A DNA stretch of 13,245 nucleotides from JBEEMU01 sp043778315 (GCA_043778315.1 JAYWGJ010000402.1:1-13245); one strand, 5' to 3'; positions 1 through 8,416 are shown, numbered from the stretch's first letter. Made by a program: numbers and translations. The notes: a model not told the origin generated them from the sequence alone.

Positions 1-827
1 TAGTGATGCGGGCAGGCTCGCTGACTTTCAATTTTATGATGGCACTGTTTCCGACCATTATTTTCTTGTTTACGCTCCTGCCGTTTATCCCCGTCGATAA
101 TCTAGACGATAGAATCCTCGACTTTTTGTTGCTGCCTAAAAACGCCAATCACTTCGTTAATGATACTATTCACGACTTGGTTCGTCGTCCGCACGGCGGT
201 CTGCTCAGTACAGGTTTTTTCTTGGCACTCTTTTTTTCGTCGAACGGTATCATGTCTATGCAGCGCGCATTCGATAAAACAGGCTATCACGAAGCCTTTA
301 TTAGTCGAAAAGGGTGGCAAAAACGCATCAATGCCTTAGGTGTGATGTCTGTTTTGATATTTTTATTCATTTTAGCACTGATATTTATCGTTGGCGGAGC
401 TATTTTGGTGAGTTATGTAGGTAAAATGGATTACGTATCCAACTTTTCCTTTATTTTATTGATACTAATACGTTGGATAGCCCTAATTATCCTTTTTTAT
501 GCCGTAATTACGATTTTGTACCGCTATGTGCCGTCTATGAACCGCCGTTTTCCGTTTTGGTCTGGCGGCGCGGTCGTCGGTACGCTGTTATCCCTCGTCA
601 CGTCCTACGGTTTTTCTTATTTTGTCAATAATTTTGGTGCGTATAATAAGGTGTATGGCGCGGTCGGAACTATCATCGTACTCATGGCATGGTTCAATCT
701 CAACGCGCAAGTGCTGCTTATCGGCTACGAAATCAATATCTCTATTATGAATATCCGAAAACGCTCCGAACTCAAAAAAGGGGTAGAAGGGGAGGAGCGA
801 TTGGAAGAAATGGCAGAAGAGCGGTAA
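1..827 (+). CDS. YihY/BrkB-family inner-membrane protein (5'-truncated)
   Basis: The reading frame runs in from the left edge, so the N-terminus is missing; the GTG at position 3 is probably an internal codon, because the family normally has a few dozen residues before this point. The visible 274 residues hold about six hydrophobic segments (roughly 11-30, 67-86, 112-138, 150-173, 186-208 and 221-245). Family hallmarks are an RAGSLTFNF-like start of the first helix, YNKVYGAVG near 214-222 and GYEIN at 241-245. The C-terminus is a charged cytoplasmic-looking tail (KRSELKKG to AEER). BrkB/YihY proteins (once mislabelled RNase BN) are multi-pass inner-membrane proteins of unsettled function, so only the family is assigned. 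No strong terminator follows; a 7-bp AT-rich inverted repeat (826-832/840-846) overlaps the stop codon. Confidence 0.85.
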   Translation, partial: VMRAGSLTFNFMMALFPTIIFLFTLLPFIPVDNLDDRILDFLLLPKNANHFVNDTIHDLVRRPHGGLLSTGFFLALFFSSNGIMSMQRAFDKTGYHEAFISRKGWQKRINALGVMSVLIFLFILALIFIVGGAILVSYVGKMDYVSNFSFILLILIRWIALIILFYAVITILYRYVPSMNRRFPFWSGGAVVGTLLSLVTSYGFSYFVNNFGAYNKVYGAVGTIIVLMAWFNLNAQVLLIGYEINISIMNIRKRSELKKGVEGEERLEEMAEER

Positions 828-984
828 TTTTAGGCGACTTAAAATTGTGGGTATCCTAGCTTATCAAAAAATAATTTAAAAATTTTTTACTACGTCAAAA
901 TTTTCTTTTTTAATAAAATTTTATTTATTAGAATTCATTAAGTCATATTGGAAAGATTTATCTATTGTGCAGATTAAAATTAAA

Positions 985-1121
985 ACCCGCACACCGATAA
1001 GATAGGTAAGGGGAGAACCCGAACGCCGTCGCGCTTCGGCTACAAAAATTATCAATACAAAAATTATCAAAGAACCATAATTTTTAGAAAACCGCGTAGC
1101 GGTGACATATCGGTAGAAAAG
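985..1121. repeat. Structured intergenic repeat-like segment
   Basis: Seen directly: an exact 15-bp tandem duplication (TACAAAAATTATCAA at 1041-1055 and 1056-1070); a GCCG/CGGC hairpin (1025-1028 with 1037-1040); a compact palindrome ACCGC-GTA-GCGGT (1091-1103); and ACCGATA (993-999) matched inversely by TATCGGT (1108-1114), which brackets the segment. The 11-mer GTCGCGCTTCG at 1028-1038 also occurs at 10287-10297 inside the other structured spacer. The block around the palindrome (GTGACATATCGGTAG) resembles dispersed intergenic motifs I recall from other Bacteroidota genomes; that is memory, not a search. Confidence 0.4.
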
Positions 1122-1254
1122 ATGTATTAGTACGTTTTAAAAAAAAAGTAAGAAAGAGGTAAGAAAAAGGAAATAACATTTTTACCTATAATTTATATTA
1201 TGTTAAACAGACAATTAAATACACAGCATATATAAGACATTCCTTAATATTCCT

Positions 1255-1262
1255 TACCTTTG
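1255..1262 (+). promoter_or_regulatory. Putative -7 promoter element of purB
   Basis: TACCTTTG matches the Bacteroidota -7 consensus TAnnTTTG and lies 35 bp before the purB ATG. The corresponding -33 region (around 1232-1239) is a poor match to TTTG, so the call rests mainly on the -7 box and its position. Confidence 0.4.
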
Positions 1263-1297
1263 CGGAGTAAAATAAGTAAAGGCAAATAAAACAAATA

Positions 1298-2653
1298 ATG
1301 TCCGATAATAACCACCAATTACAGCCGCTCACTGCCGTTTCGCCTATCGACGGGCGGTATCATGCGCGCACCGAAAACCTCGCCGACTACTTCTCGGAAT
1401 TTGCGCTCATTCGCTACCGTGTTATTGTGGAGGTTAATTATTTTTTATCGCTCTGCGAAGTGCTGCCGCAACTCGAGGGTATCAGACACGAAGACCGCAC
1501 GGGTATTCAAGAAATTAGTAGTATTTTTTCGCTACGCAACGCGGCACGCATCAAAGAAATTGAGCGCACAACTAATCACGATGTTAAAGCGGTCGAGTAC
1601 TTTATAAAGGAAAAATTAGCGGAAATCGGCTTGGGCGCGTACAGCGAATTTGTACATTTCGGCTTGACTTCACAAGACGTAAATAATACCGCTATTCCTT
1701 TGAGTATCAAGGAGTTCTTATTGGTTTATAAAAAAAAAACAACCGCTATTCGCGACTATATTGCTGCGCTTGCGCACGACTGGGCTATTATACCAATGCT
1801 CGCCCGCACACACGGACAGCCTGCCTCTCCTACCCTTTTGGGCAAGGAAATGATGGTTTTTGTGGAACGCTTAGACGCGCAATTGCGACAGTTAAACGCC
1901 GTCCCGATGAGTGCCAAATTTGGTGGCGCGACGGGCAATTTCAACGCGCATCACGTCGCTTATCCGAGTATTAATTGGGTTGATTTCGGCAACGAATTTG
2001 TCGCTACACTCGGTCTCACGCGCTCGCAACACACCACACAAATAGAGCATTACGACAATATAGCGGCTCTTTTGCACGCTTCCGCGCGGATAAATACGAT
2101 TTTAACTGACTTTTGTAGAGATATGTGGACGTATATTTCTATGGATTATTTCAAACAAAAAACGAAGGCAGGCGAAGTAGGTTCGTCGGCGATGCCGCAC
2201 AAAGTCAATCCGATTGATTTTGAGAATGCAGAAGGGAATTTTGGTATTGCGAACGCTTTATTTGAGCATTTAGCAGCAAAATTACCCGTGAGCCGACTGC
2301 AACGCGACCTCACCGATAGCACTGTTTTGCGGAATATCGGCGTGCCGTTTGCACATACAATTATCGCTTTTTACTCTGTGGAACGCGGCATCGATAAACT
2401 TTTGCTTAACGCAACAAAGCTACACGCCGACCTCGACGACAACTGGGCGGTAGTAGCCGAAGCCATACAAACTATCCTCCGCCGTGAGCAGTATCCGCAA
2501 CCTTACGAAGCCCTAAAAGCACTCACACGCGGTAAAAGTAGTGTCACAAAAAACGATATTCACGAATTTATTAGTACCTTAAATATACCCGAAACCGTCA
2601 AAATGGAATTGCAGGCGATTACACCACATAATTATACAGGTATTGGATTATAA
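1298..2653 (+). CDS. purB: Adenylosuccinate lyase
   Basis: PurB is a cytosolic homotetramer of the fumarase/aspartase superfamily. It cleaves SAICAR to AICAR plus fumarate, and adenylosuccinate to AMP plus fumarate, so it acts twice in purine synthesis. The 451-residue product is close to the 456 residues of E. coli PurB. Visible motifs are TTNHDVKAVEYF near residue 91, HFGLTSQDVNNT, the ARTHGQPASPT block with the conserved catalytic His at 172, and the superfamily signature GSSAMPHKVNPIDFEN starting at Gly295, with the mobile-loop serines at 296-297. The ATG at 1298 gives the expected N-terminus (LTAVSPIDGRY) and follows a Bacteroidota-type -7 box; there is no clear Shine-Dalgarno sequence. 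It lies 66 bp upstream of leuS on the same strand with no terminator visible between them, so co-transcription is plausible. Confidence 0.97.
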   Translation: MSDNNHQLQPLTAVSPIDGRYHARTENLADYFSEFALIRYRVIVEVNYFLSLCEVLPQLEGIRHEDRTGIQEISSIFSLRNAARIKEIERTTNHDVKAVEYFIKEKLAEIGLGAYSEFVHFGLTSQDVNNTAIPLSIKEFLLVYKKKTTAIRDYIAALAHDWAIIPMLARTHGQPASPTLLGKEMMVFVERLDAQLRQLNAVPMSAKFGGATGNFNAHHVAYPSINWVDFGNEFVATLGLTRSQHTTQIEHYDNIAALLHASARINTILTDFCRDMWTYISMDYFKQKTKAGEVGSSAMPHKVNPIDFENAEGNFGIANALFEHLAAKLPVSRLQRDLTDSTVLRNIGVPFAHTIIAFYSVERGIDKLLLNATKLHADLDDNWAVVAEAIQTILRREQYPQPYEALKALTRGKSSVTKNDIHEFISTLNIPETVKMELQAITPHNYTGIGL

Positions 2654-2719
2654 TTACTTGATTATCAATACCTTAACTAAAATTTATATTAACTCTAATT
2701 TATATTACCAACCAAAAAA

Positions 2720-5497
2720 GTGGATTTTAATTTTTCTGATATAGAAGAGCGTTACCGCGCCGAATGGCAGGCGAACCGCGTATATGCAACGACGAACGAT
2801 AGCGACAAACCGAAATACTATATTTTGGATATGTTCCCCTACCCTAGCGGCTCGGGGCTGCACGTCGGACACCCGTTAGGCTACGTTGCGTCCGATATTT
2901 ATGCGCGCTACAAACGACTCACTGGCTTCAATGTACTGCACCCGATGGGCTTCGACTCGTTCGGTTTGCCTGCCGAACAATATGCGATTAGCAAGGGGAC
3001 GCACCCGTCCGTCACGACTGCCGAAAACAGCGCGAACTATCGCCGTCAATTGGACAATTTAGGCTTATCTTTTGACTGGGACAGAGCCGTAAATACCGCC
3101 GACCCGAAGTATTACAAATGGACACAATGGATTGTAACACAGCTATTTGCGCATTATTATGATAAAAAAATAGCTAAGGCATTGCCTATCGAACAGCTCG
3201 TAAGGCAGTTTGAACATAACGGCAGTATTGACGTTCAAGCCGCAACAAGCGGCGACTGGAATTTCACGGCAGCCGACTGGAAAGCGATGTCGGTAGCGCA
3301 GCAAGATGCTGTTTTGATGACTTACCGCTTGGCATATAGAACGATGGGTTATGTGAACTGGTGCGAGGCATTGAGTACCGTTTTGGCGAATGACGAGATA
3401 GTAAATGGTGTGAGTGAACGCGGCGGACACCCCGTCACAAAGAAAGAAATGTATCAATGGAATTTACGGATTACGGCGTATTCGGATAGATTAATAGCGG
3501 GTTTGGAAGATTTGGATTGGAGCGAAGCTATCAAAAATATGCAGCGTAACTGGATTGGACGGAGCGAAGGCGCAATAGTGCGATTTCAAACCGCCTCCTC
3601 TCCTGTCACGGTGTTTACGACACGTCCAGACACTATTTTCGGTGTCACATTTTTGGTGCTTGCGCCCGAAAATCTGTTGGTGCAAAACTTCACAACCGAC
3701 GCACAACGCGCCGACATCGACGCTTATATAGCGTATGTGAAATCGCGCAGCGAAGTGGAGCGGCAGCAAGAAAAAACGGTGAGCGGCGTGTTTACAGGCG
3801 CGTATGCGACGCACCCGTTTACGGGCGAAGCCGTACCGATTTGGATAAGCGAATATGTATTGGCGGGCTACGGAACGGGCGCGATTATGGCTGTCCCGTC
3901 TGATGATGAGCGCGATAAAGCGTTCGCGCAAAAATTTGATTTACCGATAATTGATGTTGTGGATGAATCGATGTACCCGAATGCGAGTTTGGACGATAAA
4001 CTAGGCAAAATCATCAATTCCGATTTTCTGAACGGCTTGGAAGTGAAAGAAGCTATCACTTTGGCGATAGATAAATTGGCGGAAAGCGGCGTTGGCGCAC
4101 GCAAAACAAACTACAAATTGCGCGACGCGAACATGAGTCGACAACGGTATTGGGGCGAACCCTACCCGATTATTTACGCCGCAAACGGCAGCACACACGC
4201 CTTGCCTTTGGCGCAATTACCGTTAGAATTGCCGCATTTGGAAGACTTCAAACCGACAGGCGAATCGCCGTTGGCGCGGTTGCACGAATGGAAAAATATA
4301 GCTACCGCTTTTGAGAAAAAAGAAGGCACGCTTGCGGTACGCGAAGTGGATACGATGCCTGGTTTTGCGGGTTCGTCTTGGTATTCGCTTCGCTATATGG
4401 ACAATCATAATGACAACGAATTTGCGGGCAAAAAAGCGTTAGAATATTGGGAGGACGTAGATTTTTATATGGGCGGCACCGAACACGCGGTCGGACACCT
4501 ATTATATGCGCGTACTTTTCATCAATTTTTGTACGATTTGGGACATATCAAAACGCCCGAGCCGTTTCGTAAATTGGTGAATCAAGGTATGATTCAAGGC
4601 ATTTCGCAGCTAATTACCATACAATTGAGCGATAAAAGCATCGAACTACACGTTCCCGTCGATTTAGTAGATGAAAAAGGGCGTTTATTTTATGATAAAT
4701 GGCTCGAAATGAAGCGAATCGACAACCGTTTTGAGTCTTACGGCGACGAAACGGTCAATTGGCAGGAAGAAAATGGCGAACGCTACACGCAGCTACGCGC
4801 ATTGGTAGAAAAAATGTCGAAATCGAAGCATAACGTCATCAATCCTGACGATATGGTAGCGCGTTACGGCGCGGATAATTTCCGTATGTTCGAAATGTTT
4901 TTGGGTCCGATAGAGGCAAGTAAGCCATTCGATATTAAAGGTATAAAAGGCGTAGAAGGCTTTTTGCGCAAGTATATTGCTTTGTTTTACGACGAAAAAG
5001 GACAGTTTGCGGTAAGCAACGACGCGCCGACCGCCGACGACTTGCGCGCCTTGCATACTTGCATCAAAAAAGTGACGGAGGACATCGAGCGGTTGCAAAT
5101 GAACACTTGTATCAGTACGTTTATGATTGCGACGAACGCACTCCGCGACTTGAAATGCAATAAACGCGCCGTTTTGCAGGAGCTAAATATATTGCTTGCG
5201 CCCTTCGCGCCCTTTGTGACTGAGGAGATTTGGCATCGCTTAGGCAACGCGGACTCGATACACAATACCGCTACTTTCCCGACGCATAACGACAAATATT
5301 TGAAGTCGGATACGGTCGATTATCCTGTACAAATAAACGGAAAAAAACGCGCAAATATATTGCTTCCCGCAGGACTTTCGGCAGCCGAACTCGAGGCATT
5401 AATTCTCGCGAACGAGGAAGTACAAAAATACTTAATGGGTGCTACGCCCAAAAAGGTAATTATTGTACCGAATAGGTTGGTAAGTTTGGTAGTGTAA
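2720..5497 (+). CDS. leuS: Leucyl-tRNA synthetase (class Ia)
   Basis: It charges tRNA-Leu with leucine using ATP, in the cytoplasm. The 925-residue product has the class I HIGH-type motif HVGH at 48-51 and KMSKS at 698-702. Between them lies the CP1 editing domain, with TTRPDTIFGVTF and GYGTGAIMAVPSDDERD; the Asp of the final ERD, equivalent to the editing-site Asp of other LeuRSs, is present. The C-terminal anticodon-binding and LeuRS-specific domains are intact, ending in VIIVPNRLVSLVV. An insertion-like stretch around residues 145-205, and another between about 630 and 695, look like those of other Bacteroidota LeuRSs (from memory). The start is GTG: the first ATG is codon 38, just before the HIGH motif, and would delete essential sequence. 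No promoter is obvious in the 66-bp gap, so it may be read with purB. It ends at a strong terminator. Confidence 0.97.
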   Translation: MDFNFSDIEERYRAEWQANRVYATTNDSDKPKYYILDMFPYPSGSGLHVGHPLGYVASDIYARYKRLTGFNVLHPMGFDSFGLPAEQYAISKGTHPSVTTAENSANYRRQLDNLGLSFDWDRAVNTADPKYYKWTQWIVTQLFAHYYDKKIAKALPIEQLVRQFEHNGSIDVQAATSGDWNFTAADWKAMSVAQQDAVLMTYRLAYRTMGYVNWCEALSTVLANDEIVNGVSERGGHPVTKKEMYQWNLRITAYSDRLIAGLEDLDWSEAIKNMQRNWIGRSEGAIVRFQTASSPVTVFTTRPDTIFGVTFLVLAPENLLVQNFTTDAQRADIDAYIAYVKSRSEVERQQEKTVSGVFTGAYATHPFTGEAVPIWISEYVLAGYGTGAIMAVPSDDERDKAFAQKFDLPIIDVVDESMYPNASLDDKLGKIINSDFLNGLEVKEAITLAIDKLAESGVGARKTNYKLRDANMSRQRYWGEPYPIIYAANGSTHALPLAQLPLELPHLEDFKPTGESPLARLHEWKNIATAFEKKEGTLAVREVDTMPGFAGSSWYSLRYMDNHNDNEFAGKKALEYWEDVDFYMGGTEHAVGHLLYARTFHQFLYDLGHIKTPEPFRKLVNQGMIQGISQLITIQLSDKSIELHVPVDLVDEKGRLFYDKWLEMKRIDNRFESYGDETVNWQEENGERYTQLRALVEKMSKSKHNVINPDDMVARYGADNFRMFEMFLGPIEASKPFDIKGIKGVEGFLRKYIALFYDEKGQFAVSNDAPTADDLRALHTCIKKVTEDIERLQMNTCISTFMIATNALRDLKCNKRAVLQELNILLAPFAPFVTEEIWHRLGNADSIHNTATFPTHNDKYLKSDTVDYPVQINGKKRANILLPAGLSAAELEALILANEEVQKYLMGATPKKVIIVPNRLVSLVV

Positions 5498-5549
5498 CAA
5501 TCAATATTGCAATCAATACTGTGCAATCAATATTGCAATAAATACTGTG
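5498..5549. repeat. Two tandem 26-bp repeats
   Basis: Copies at 5498-5523 and 5524-5549 differ at a single base (C to A at the fifth base of the second half-unit). Each copy is two near-identical half-units starting CAAT(C/A)AATA and ending TTG or CTGTG. The array begins directly after the leuS stop codon and runs up to the terminator. Confidence 0.8.
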
Positions 5550-5553
5550 CAAT

Positions 5554-5594
5554 AAAAAAAGCCCTACAACTTTTGCGAGTTGTAGGGCTTTTTT
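5554..5594. terminator. Bidirectional rho-independent terminator between leuS and pit
   Basis: A perfect 11-bp stem (GCCCTACAACT at 5561-5571, AGTTGTAGGGC at 5578-5588) closes a 6-nt loop. It is followed by six T on the plus strand and preceded by seven A, which read as a T run on the minus strand. It therefore suits both convergent genes, leuS (+) and the phosphate transporter (-). Confidence 0.92.
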
Positions 5595-5634
5595 ATTACG
5601 GCGTTCGTGTTTTAACCCAAACTTATAAAAAATC

Positions 5635-7323
5635 TTAAAATATAGCTCTAAAAATAAGGAACAATCCGCCTGCGAGCATAATCGTAACTGGCAACGTCAA
5701 TATCCAAGCCAAAAGAATATTTCGCAAAGTACCTTTTTGCAAGTTTTTTGTACCGCGCTGCGCGACAAAACCGCCTGCTACCGACGACGAAAGTACATGT
5801 GTAGTACTCACTGGTAAACCGAAATAGGTAGAAAGTGCAATCGTCGTAGCTGCCATAAAATCGGCGGTAAAGCCTTGCGCATAGGACAACGAATTTTTAC
5901 CGATTTTTTCGCCAATTGTGACTACTACTCTCCGCCAACCGACGGTTGTACCGATACCGAGCGAGAGCGAAATCAGAATTAAAACCCAAATCGGCGCGTA
6001 ATCGGTAAGGATTTTCATCTTAGCGGCTTCCTTTGTGAGCGTTTTTTGTGCTTCCGCATCGATGCTCAAATCGCCGCTTTCTACCATTTTCTTAATGTTT
6101 TTTTCGGCAATAATAATATCTTTTCTTATCTCAAAGCGTTTGCTGCGCGGCACATCTTCCAAGGTTTTTACGCTCGCTAATTGCGTTTGCAGGTCCGTCA
6201 AGAAGTGCTTCGTTTTGCCGTACTGCTCTTGCATTTTGGTAGATAATTTGGTGCTGTCTATTTGCGCAAAAATTTCGGTTGTTTTTTGTACATTTGGCAA
6301 TATATCTGCTGGGTTTTGGCTGGCATCAATCGCAAAATAGTTTGGCGCGATACCGATAAGTATCACCATCATCAAACCAATTCCTTTTTGCCCGTCGTTC
6401 ATGCCGTGCGCAAAAGCGAGGCTCGGACTGCCTACCATCATCGCGTAGCGTATCCATCGCGGCGGCTCTTTGCCGTCTTTCGGACTTTTAAAAATACTCG
6501 ATTCTGATGCCCAAGTATCTTCTTCCGTACCCTGAACAACGTGTTGCGCTCTTCGTTTTTGGCTCGGTGTTTTAACCAAAAAACGGAGCAATAACATGAT
6601 TAAAATTGCCATTAAAAAGCCAAAAAGTGGCGAAAAAAGCAACGCCGTACCCATTTCTTTTGCTTTATGCCAATCCATCGCCGTATTGGTCGTGTAGCGA
6701 TACGCCAAAACTACACCCAATATTGAGCCAATCAAAGTATGCGACGACGACGCAGGTAAACCGAAATACCAAGTACCCAAGTTCCACACAATAGCTGTAA
6801 AAAGTAGTGCAAAAACCATTGCCAAACTCTGCGAAATATTTTGCCCCGTGAGTATCTCTACGGGCAACAAATTGATGATGCCCATCGCCACTTTGTAGCC
6901 CCAAATAGAGCTGACCATCACACCCAGAAAATTCATAAATCCTGCCAAAAAAACCGCCGTTTGTGGCGTGTAGGTATTGGTATAAATCACGTTCGCGACG
7001 GCATTTGCGGTATCGTGAAAACCGTTCACGAACTCGAAGCCACAGACCAAAAACAGACAAAAAACAAGCAAAATGGACATAGAAATGCCCAAATTGAATA
7101 TTCCGCCCTTGTTTTCGTCTGGTAATGCGCTTTGTGATGTGGTAGTAATTGGTGCAGTAATTATTTTTTTTGCGGTATCACTTATCGTCGCGACAGCCGT
7201 GTTAGTCGTTGTATTTTGCGTTGTATTTGTAGGCGTATTTTGCGCGCATAAATGCGGCGTAACAAACGTAATCATTACCATTAATAGAAATATTCGATAC
7301 ATTTGCGAAAGATATTTTTTCAT
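5635..7323 (-). CDS. PitA-like low-affinity inorganic phosphate transporter
   Basis: PiT-family (PF01384) permease that would carry phosphate, probably as a metal-phosphate complex with protons, across the inner membrane. Both halves of the inverted duplication are clear. The N-half has GFHDTANAVA at 101-110 and GLPASSSHTLIGS around 188-200; the C-half has AFAHGMNDGQKGIG around 303-316 and GLPVSTTHVLSSSVAGG around 502-518. A long soluble, helix-rich loop (about 330-440) and the following GTTVGWRRVVVTIGEKIGK closely recall E. coli PitA rather than the short PiT type. The 562-residue length exceeds PitA (499) because of an N-terminal extension: a hydrophobic signal-like segment (1-27, possible cut after LCA) and a Thr/Asn-rich stretch (28-70) before the first PiT helix. 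It converges on leuS and diverges from the hydrolase gene. No phoU or other pho gene is next to it. Confidence 0.93.
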   Translation of the reverse strand: MKKYLSQMYRIFLLMVMITFVTPHLCAQNTPTNTTQNTTTNTAVATISDTAKKIITAPITTTSQSALPDENKGGIFNLGISMSILLVFCLFLVCGFEFVNGFHDTANAVANVIYTNTYTPQTAVFLAGFMNFLGVMVSSIWGYKVAMGIINLLPVEILTGQNISQSLAMVFALLFTAIVWNLGTWYFGLPASSSHTLIGSILGVVLAYRYTTNTAMDWHKAKEMGTALLFSPLFGFLMAILIMLLLRFLVKTPSQKRRAQHVVQGTEEDTWASESSIFKSPKDGKEPPRWIRYAMMVGSPSLAFAHGMNDGQKGIGLMMVILIGIAPNYFAIDASQNPADILPNVQKTTEIFAQIDSTKLSTKMQEQYGKTKHFLTDLQTQLASVKTLEDVPRSKRFEIRKDIIIAEKNIKKMVESGDLSIDAEAQKTLTKEAAKMKILTDYAPIWVLILISLSLGIGTTVGWRRVVVTIGEKIGKNSLSYAQGFTADFMAATTIALSTYFGLPVSTTHVLSSSVAGGFVAQRGTKNLQKGTLRNILLAWILTLPVTIMLAGGLFLIFRAIF

Positions 7324-7388
7324 TTTTTTGGTTGTAAATTAATTAATTTGGTTTTAAATTGGGTCTAAAAATGAAGCATTCTTGCACA

Positions 7389-7396
7389 CAAAAGTA
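7389..7396 (-). promoter_or_regulatory. Putative -7 promoter element of the phosphate transporter gene
   Basis: On the minus strand these bases read TACTTTTG, a full match to TAnnTTTG, 65 bp upstream of the transporter ATG. The -33 position shows no good TTTG, so support is partial. Confidence 0.35.
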
Positions 7397-7438
7397 TAAT
7401 TATATTATGATAATAGTCTATAAATAAAGATTAATTAA

Positions 7439-7468
7439 TTGTAAAACTTTTTATTTCGCGTATATTTG
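7439..7468 (+). promoter_or_regulatory. Bacteroidota-type promoter of the alpha/beta hydrolase
   Basis: TTG at 7439-7441 (preceded by AT) is followed after exactly 19 bp by TATATTTG at 7461-7468. This is close to the ideal TTTG-N19-TAnnTTTG layout of Bacteroidota housekeeping promoters. Transcription should start near 7475, which leaves a very short leader before the hydrolase reading frame. Confidence 0.65.
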
Positions 7469-7488
7469 CAGCCTAAAATATATTTTTA

Positions 7489-8325
7489 ATTGATAATATC
7501 ATCACAACACAACACCTGCTCTCCTCTCCTTTCGGCAATACGTCTGCGATTAGTTACAATCCCCAAAGCGTAAATCTGCTTGTCGCGATACACGGATTTG
7601 GCGAAAGCCAAGCGTATTTGACCGATTTTGCGGAAGCTGCGGCGGGTAAAGGCTACGCCGTTTGGACTATCGACCTGCCCGCGCACGGCAACTCCGTTTG
7701 GCAAAAAGACGTATATAACATAGCCGATGTTGTCGGAATAGTAGAGACGATACTCGCGCTCGCGCCACATACCGAAACGCTATCGTTTTTTGGGTACAGC
7801 TTGGGCGGGAAAGTGGTATTTGCTACCTTGCAACACCTGAAAAGCGATAAAAAACTAAAATTACCCTTGCGTTCCGTTTATTTAGCCGCGCCTGCGGGCG
7901 CACCGCTCAATATTTTTCACCCATATATAAAAGTACCTATATTATTTAAAAAAATAGTCATTACTTTAGCAAAATATGACGGTTTTATGATTAAATTATC
8001 TAATATTTTGTTCCAAATAGGCATTATTGATAAATTCAAACATGGTTTTACCAAAAAATACTTAGAAAACAAAAAAAATAAAGCGCAAATGTTTAGTTGG
8101 TGGTATTCTATTTCCAATTTTCCTTTTTCGGTAGCTGTTACCAATGCAATTTTTGATACTAATGAAACAAAAATCCATTTTCTTTTCGGTACAACCGATA
8201 CCGTAATCCCCAAAAATGCCGATAAATGGTTTAGCAAAAACCTACGATTTACGAGCATACAATATATAGTAGGCGGGCATCGTGCCGTGATGTCAGGTGC
8301 GGCAAAATGGTTTTTGAGTTTGTAA
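7489..8325 (+). CDS. Alpha/beta-hydrolase fold protein with a non-standard start
   Basis: A single-domain serine hydrolase, substrate unknown. With the ATT at 7489 as residue 1 the product is 278 residues. The oxyanion-hole motif HGFGES starts at 35, the nucleophile elbow GYSLGG has Ser104, the acid is Asp237 in FGTTDTVIP, and the His is 264 in VGGHRAVM, so the triad is complete. A lid region lies between about 140 and 225. The start is uncertain. The frame opens after a TAA at 7474 and holds no ATG, GTG or TTG until TTG 7618, which lies downstream of HGFGES and would give a protein without its first strands. The peptide upstream (HLLSSPFGNTSAISYNPQ, then NLLVAIHGFG) reads like genuine hydrolase sequence. 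ATT 7489 lies about 14 nt after the predicted transcription start; ATA 7480 and CTG 7516 are alternatives. The lid region (about 7915-8170) is far more AT-rich than the flanks. Confidence 0.75.
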   Translation: MDNIITTQHLLSSPFGNTSAISYNPQSVNLLVAIHGFGESQAYLTDFAEAAAGKGYAVWTIDLPAHGNSVWQKDVYNIADVVGIVETILALAPHTETLSFFGYSLGGKVVFATLQHLKSDKKLKLPLRSVYLAAPAGAPLNIFHPYIKVPILFKKIVITLAKYDGFMIKLSNILFQIGIIDKFKHGFTKKYLENKKNKAQMFSWWYSISNFPFSVAVTNAIFDTNETKIHFLFGTTDTVIPKNADKWFSKNLRFTSIQYIVGGHRAVMSGAAKWFLSL

Positions 8326-8416
8326 TAAATTTACAATAAAAAAGTGCATCTTTGCGTTGTATTTAATGCCAACAAATTAGCGAAAACTAATTTATTTGTC
8401 AAAATTTCCTTATTGA

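Larger units (their letters stand above)
828..1297. other. Gene-free AT-rich spacer with small repeats
   Basis: No credible coding frame is present on either strand. The stretch 880-960 is nearly pure A/T. The middle (about 985-1121) is GC-richer and holds short hairpins and an exact tandem repeat, annotated separately. The right end carries the likely purB promoter. Nothing resembles a tRNA or a riboswitch I recognise. Confidence 0.6.

Noticed and set aside
826..846. Rho-independent terminator after the BrkB-type gene
   Set aside because: The AATTTTA/TAAAATT stem is only 7 A/T pairs and lacks a downstream T run, so it is too weak to call.
985..1121. CRISPR array
   Set aside because: Only a two-copy 15-bp tandem duplication without spacers is present, and no cas genes are nearby.
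3491..3931. 146-codon minus-strand frame inside leuS
   Set aside because: It is antisense to the conserved CP1 editing domain and its translation (Arg/His/Cys-rich) has no recognisable domain.
6665..7060. 131-codon minus-strand frame overlapping the phosphate transporter in another frame
   Set aside because: It is a frame-shifted shadow of the transporter; the transporter frame carries all the conserved PiT motifs.
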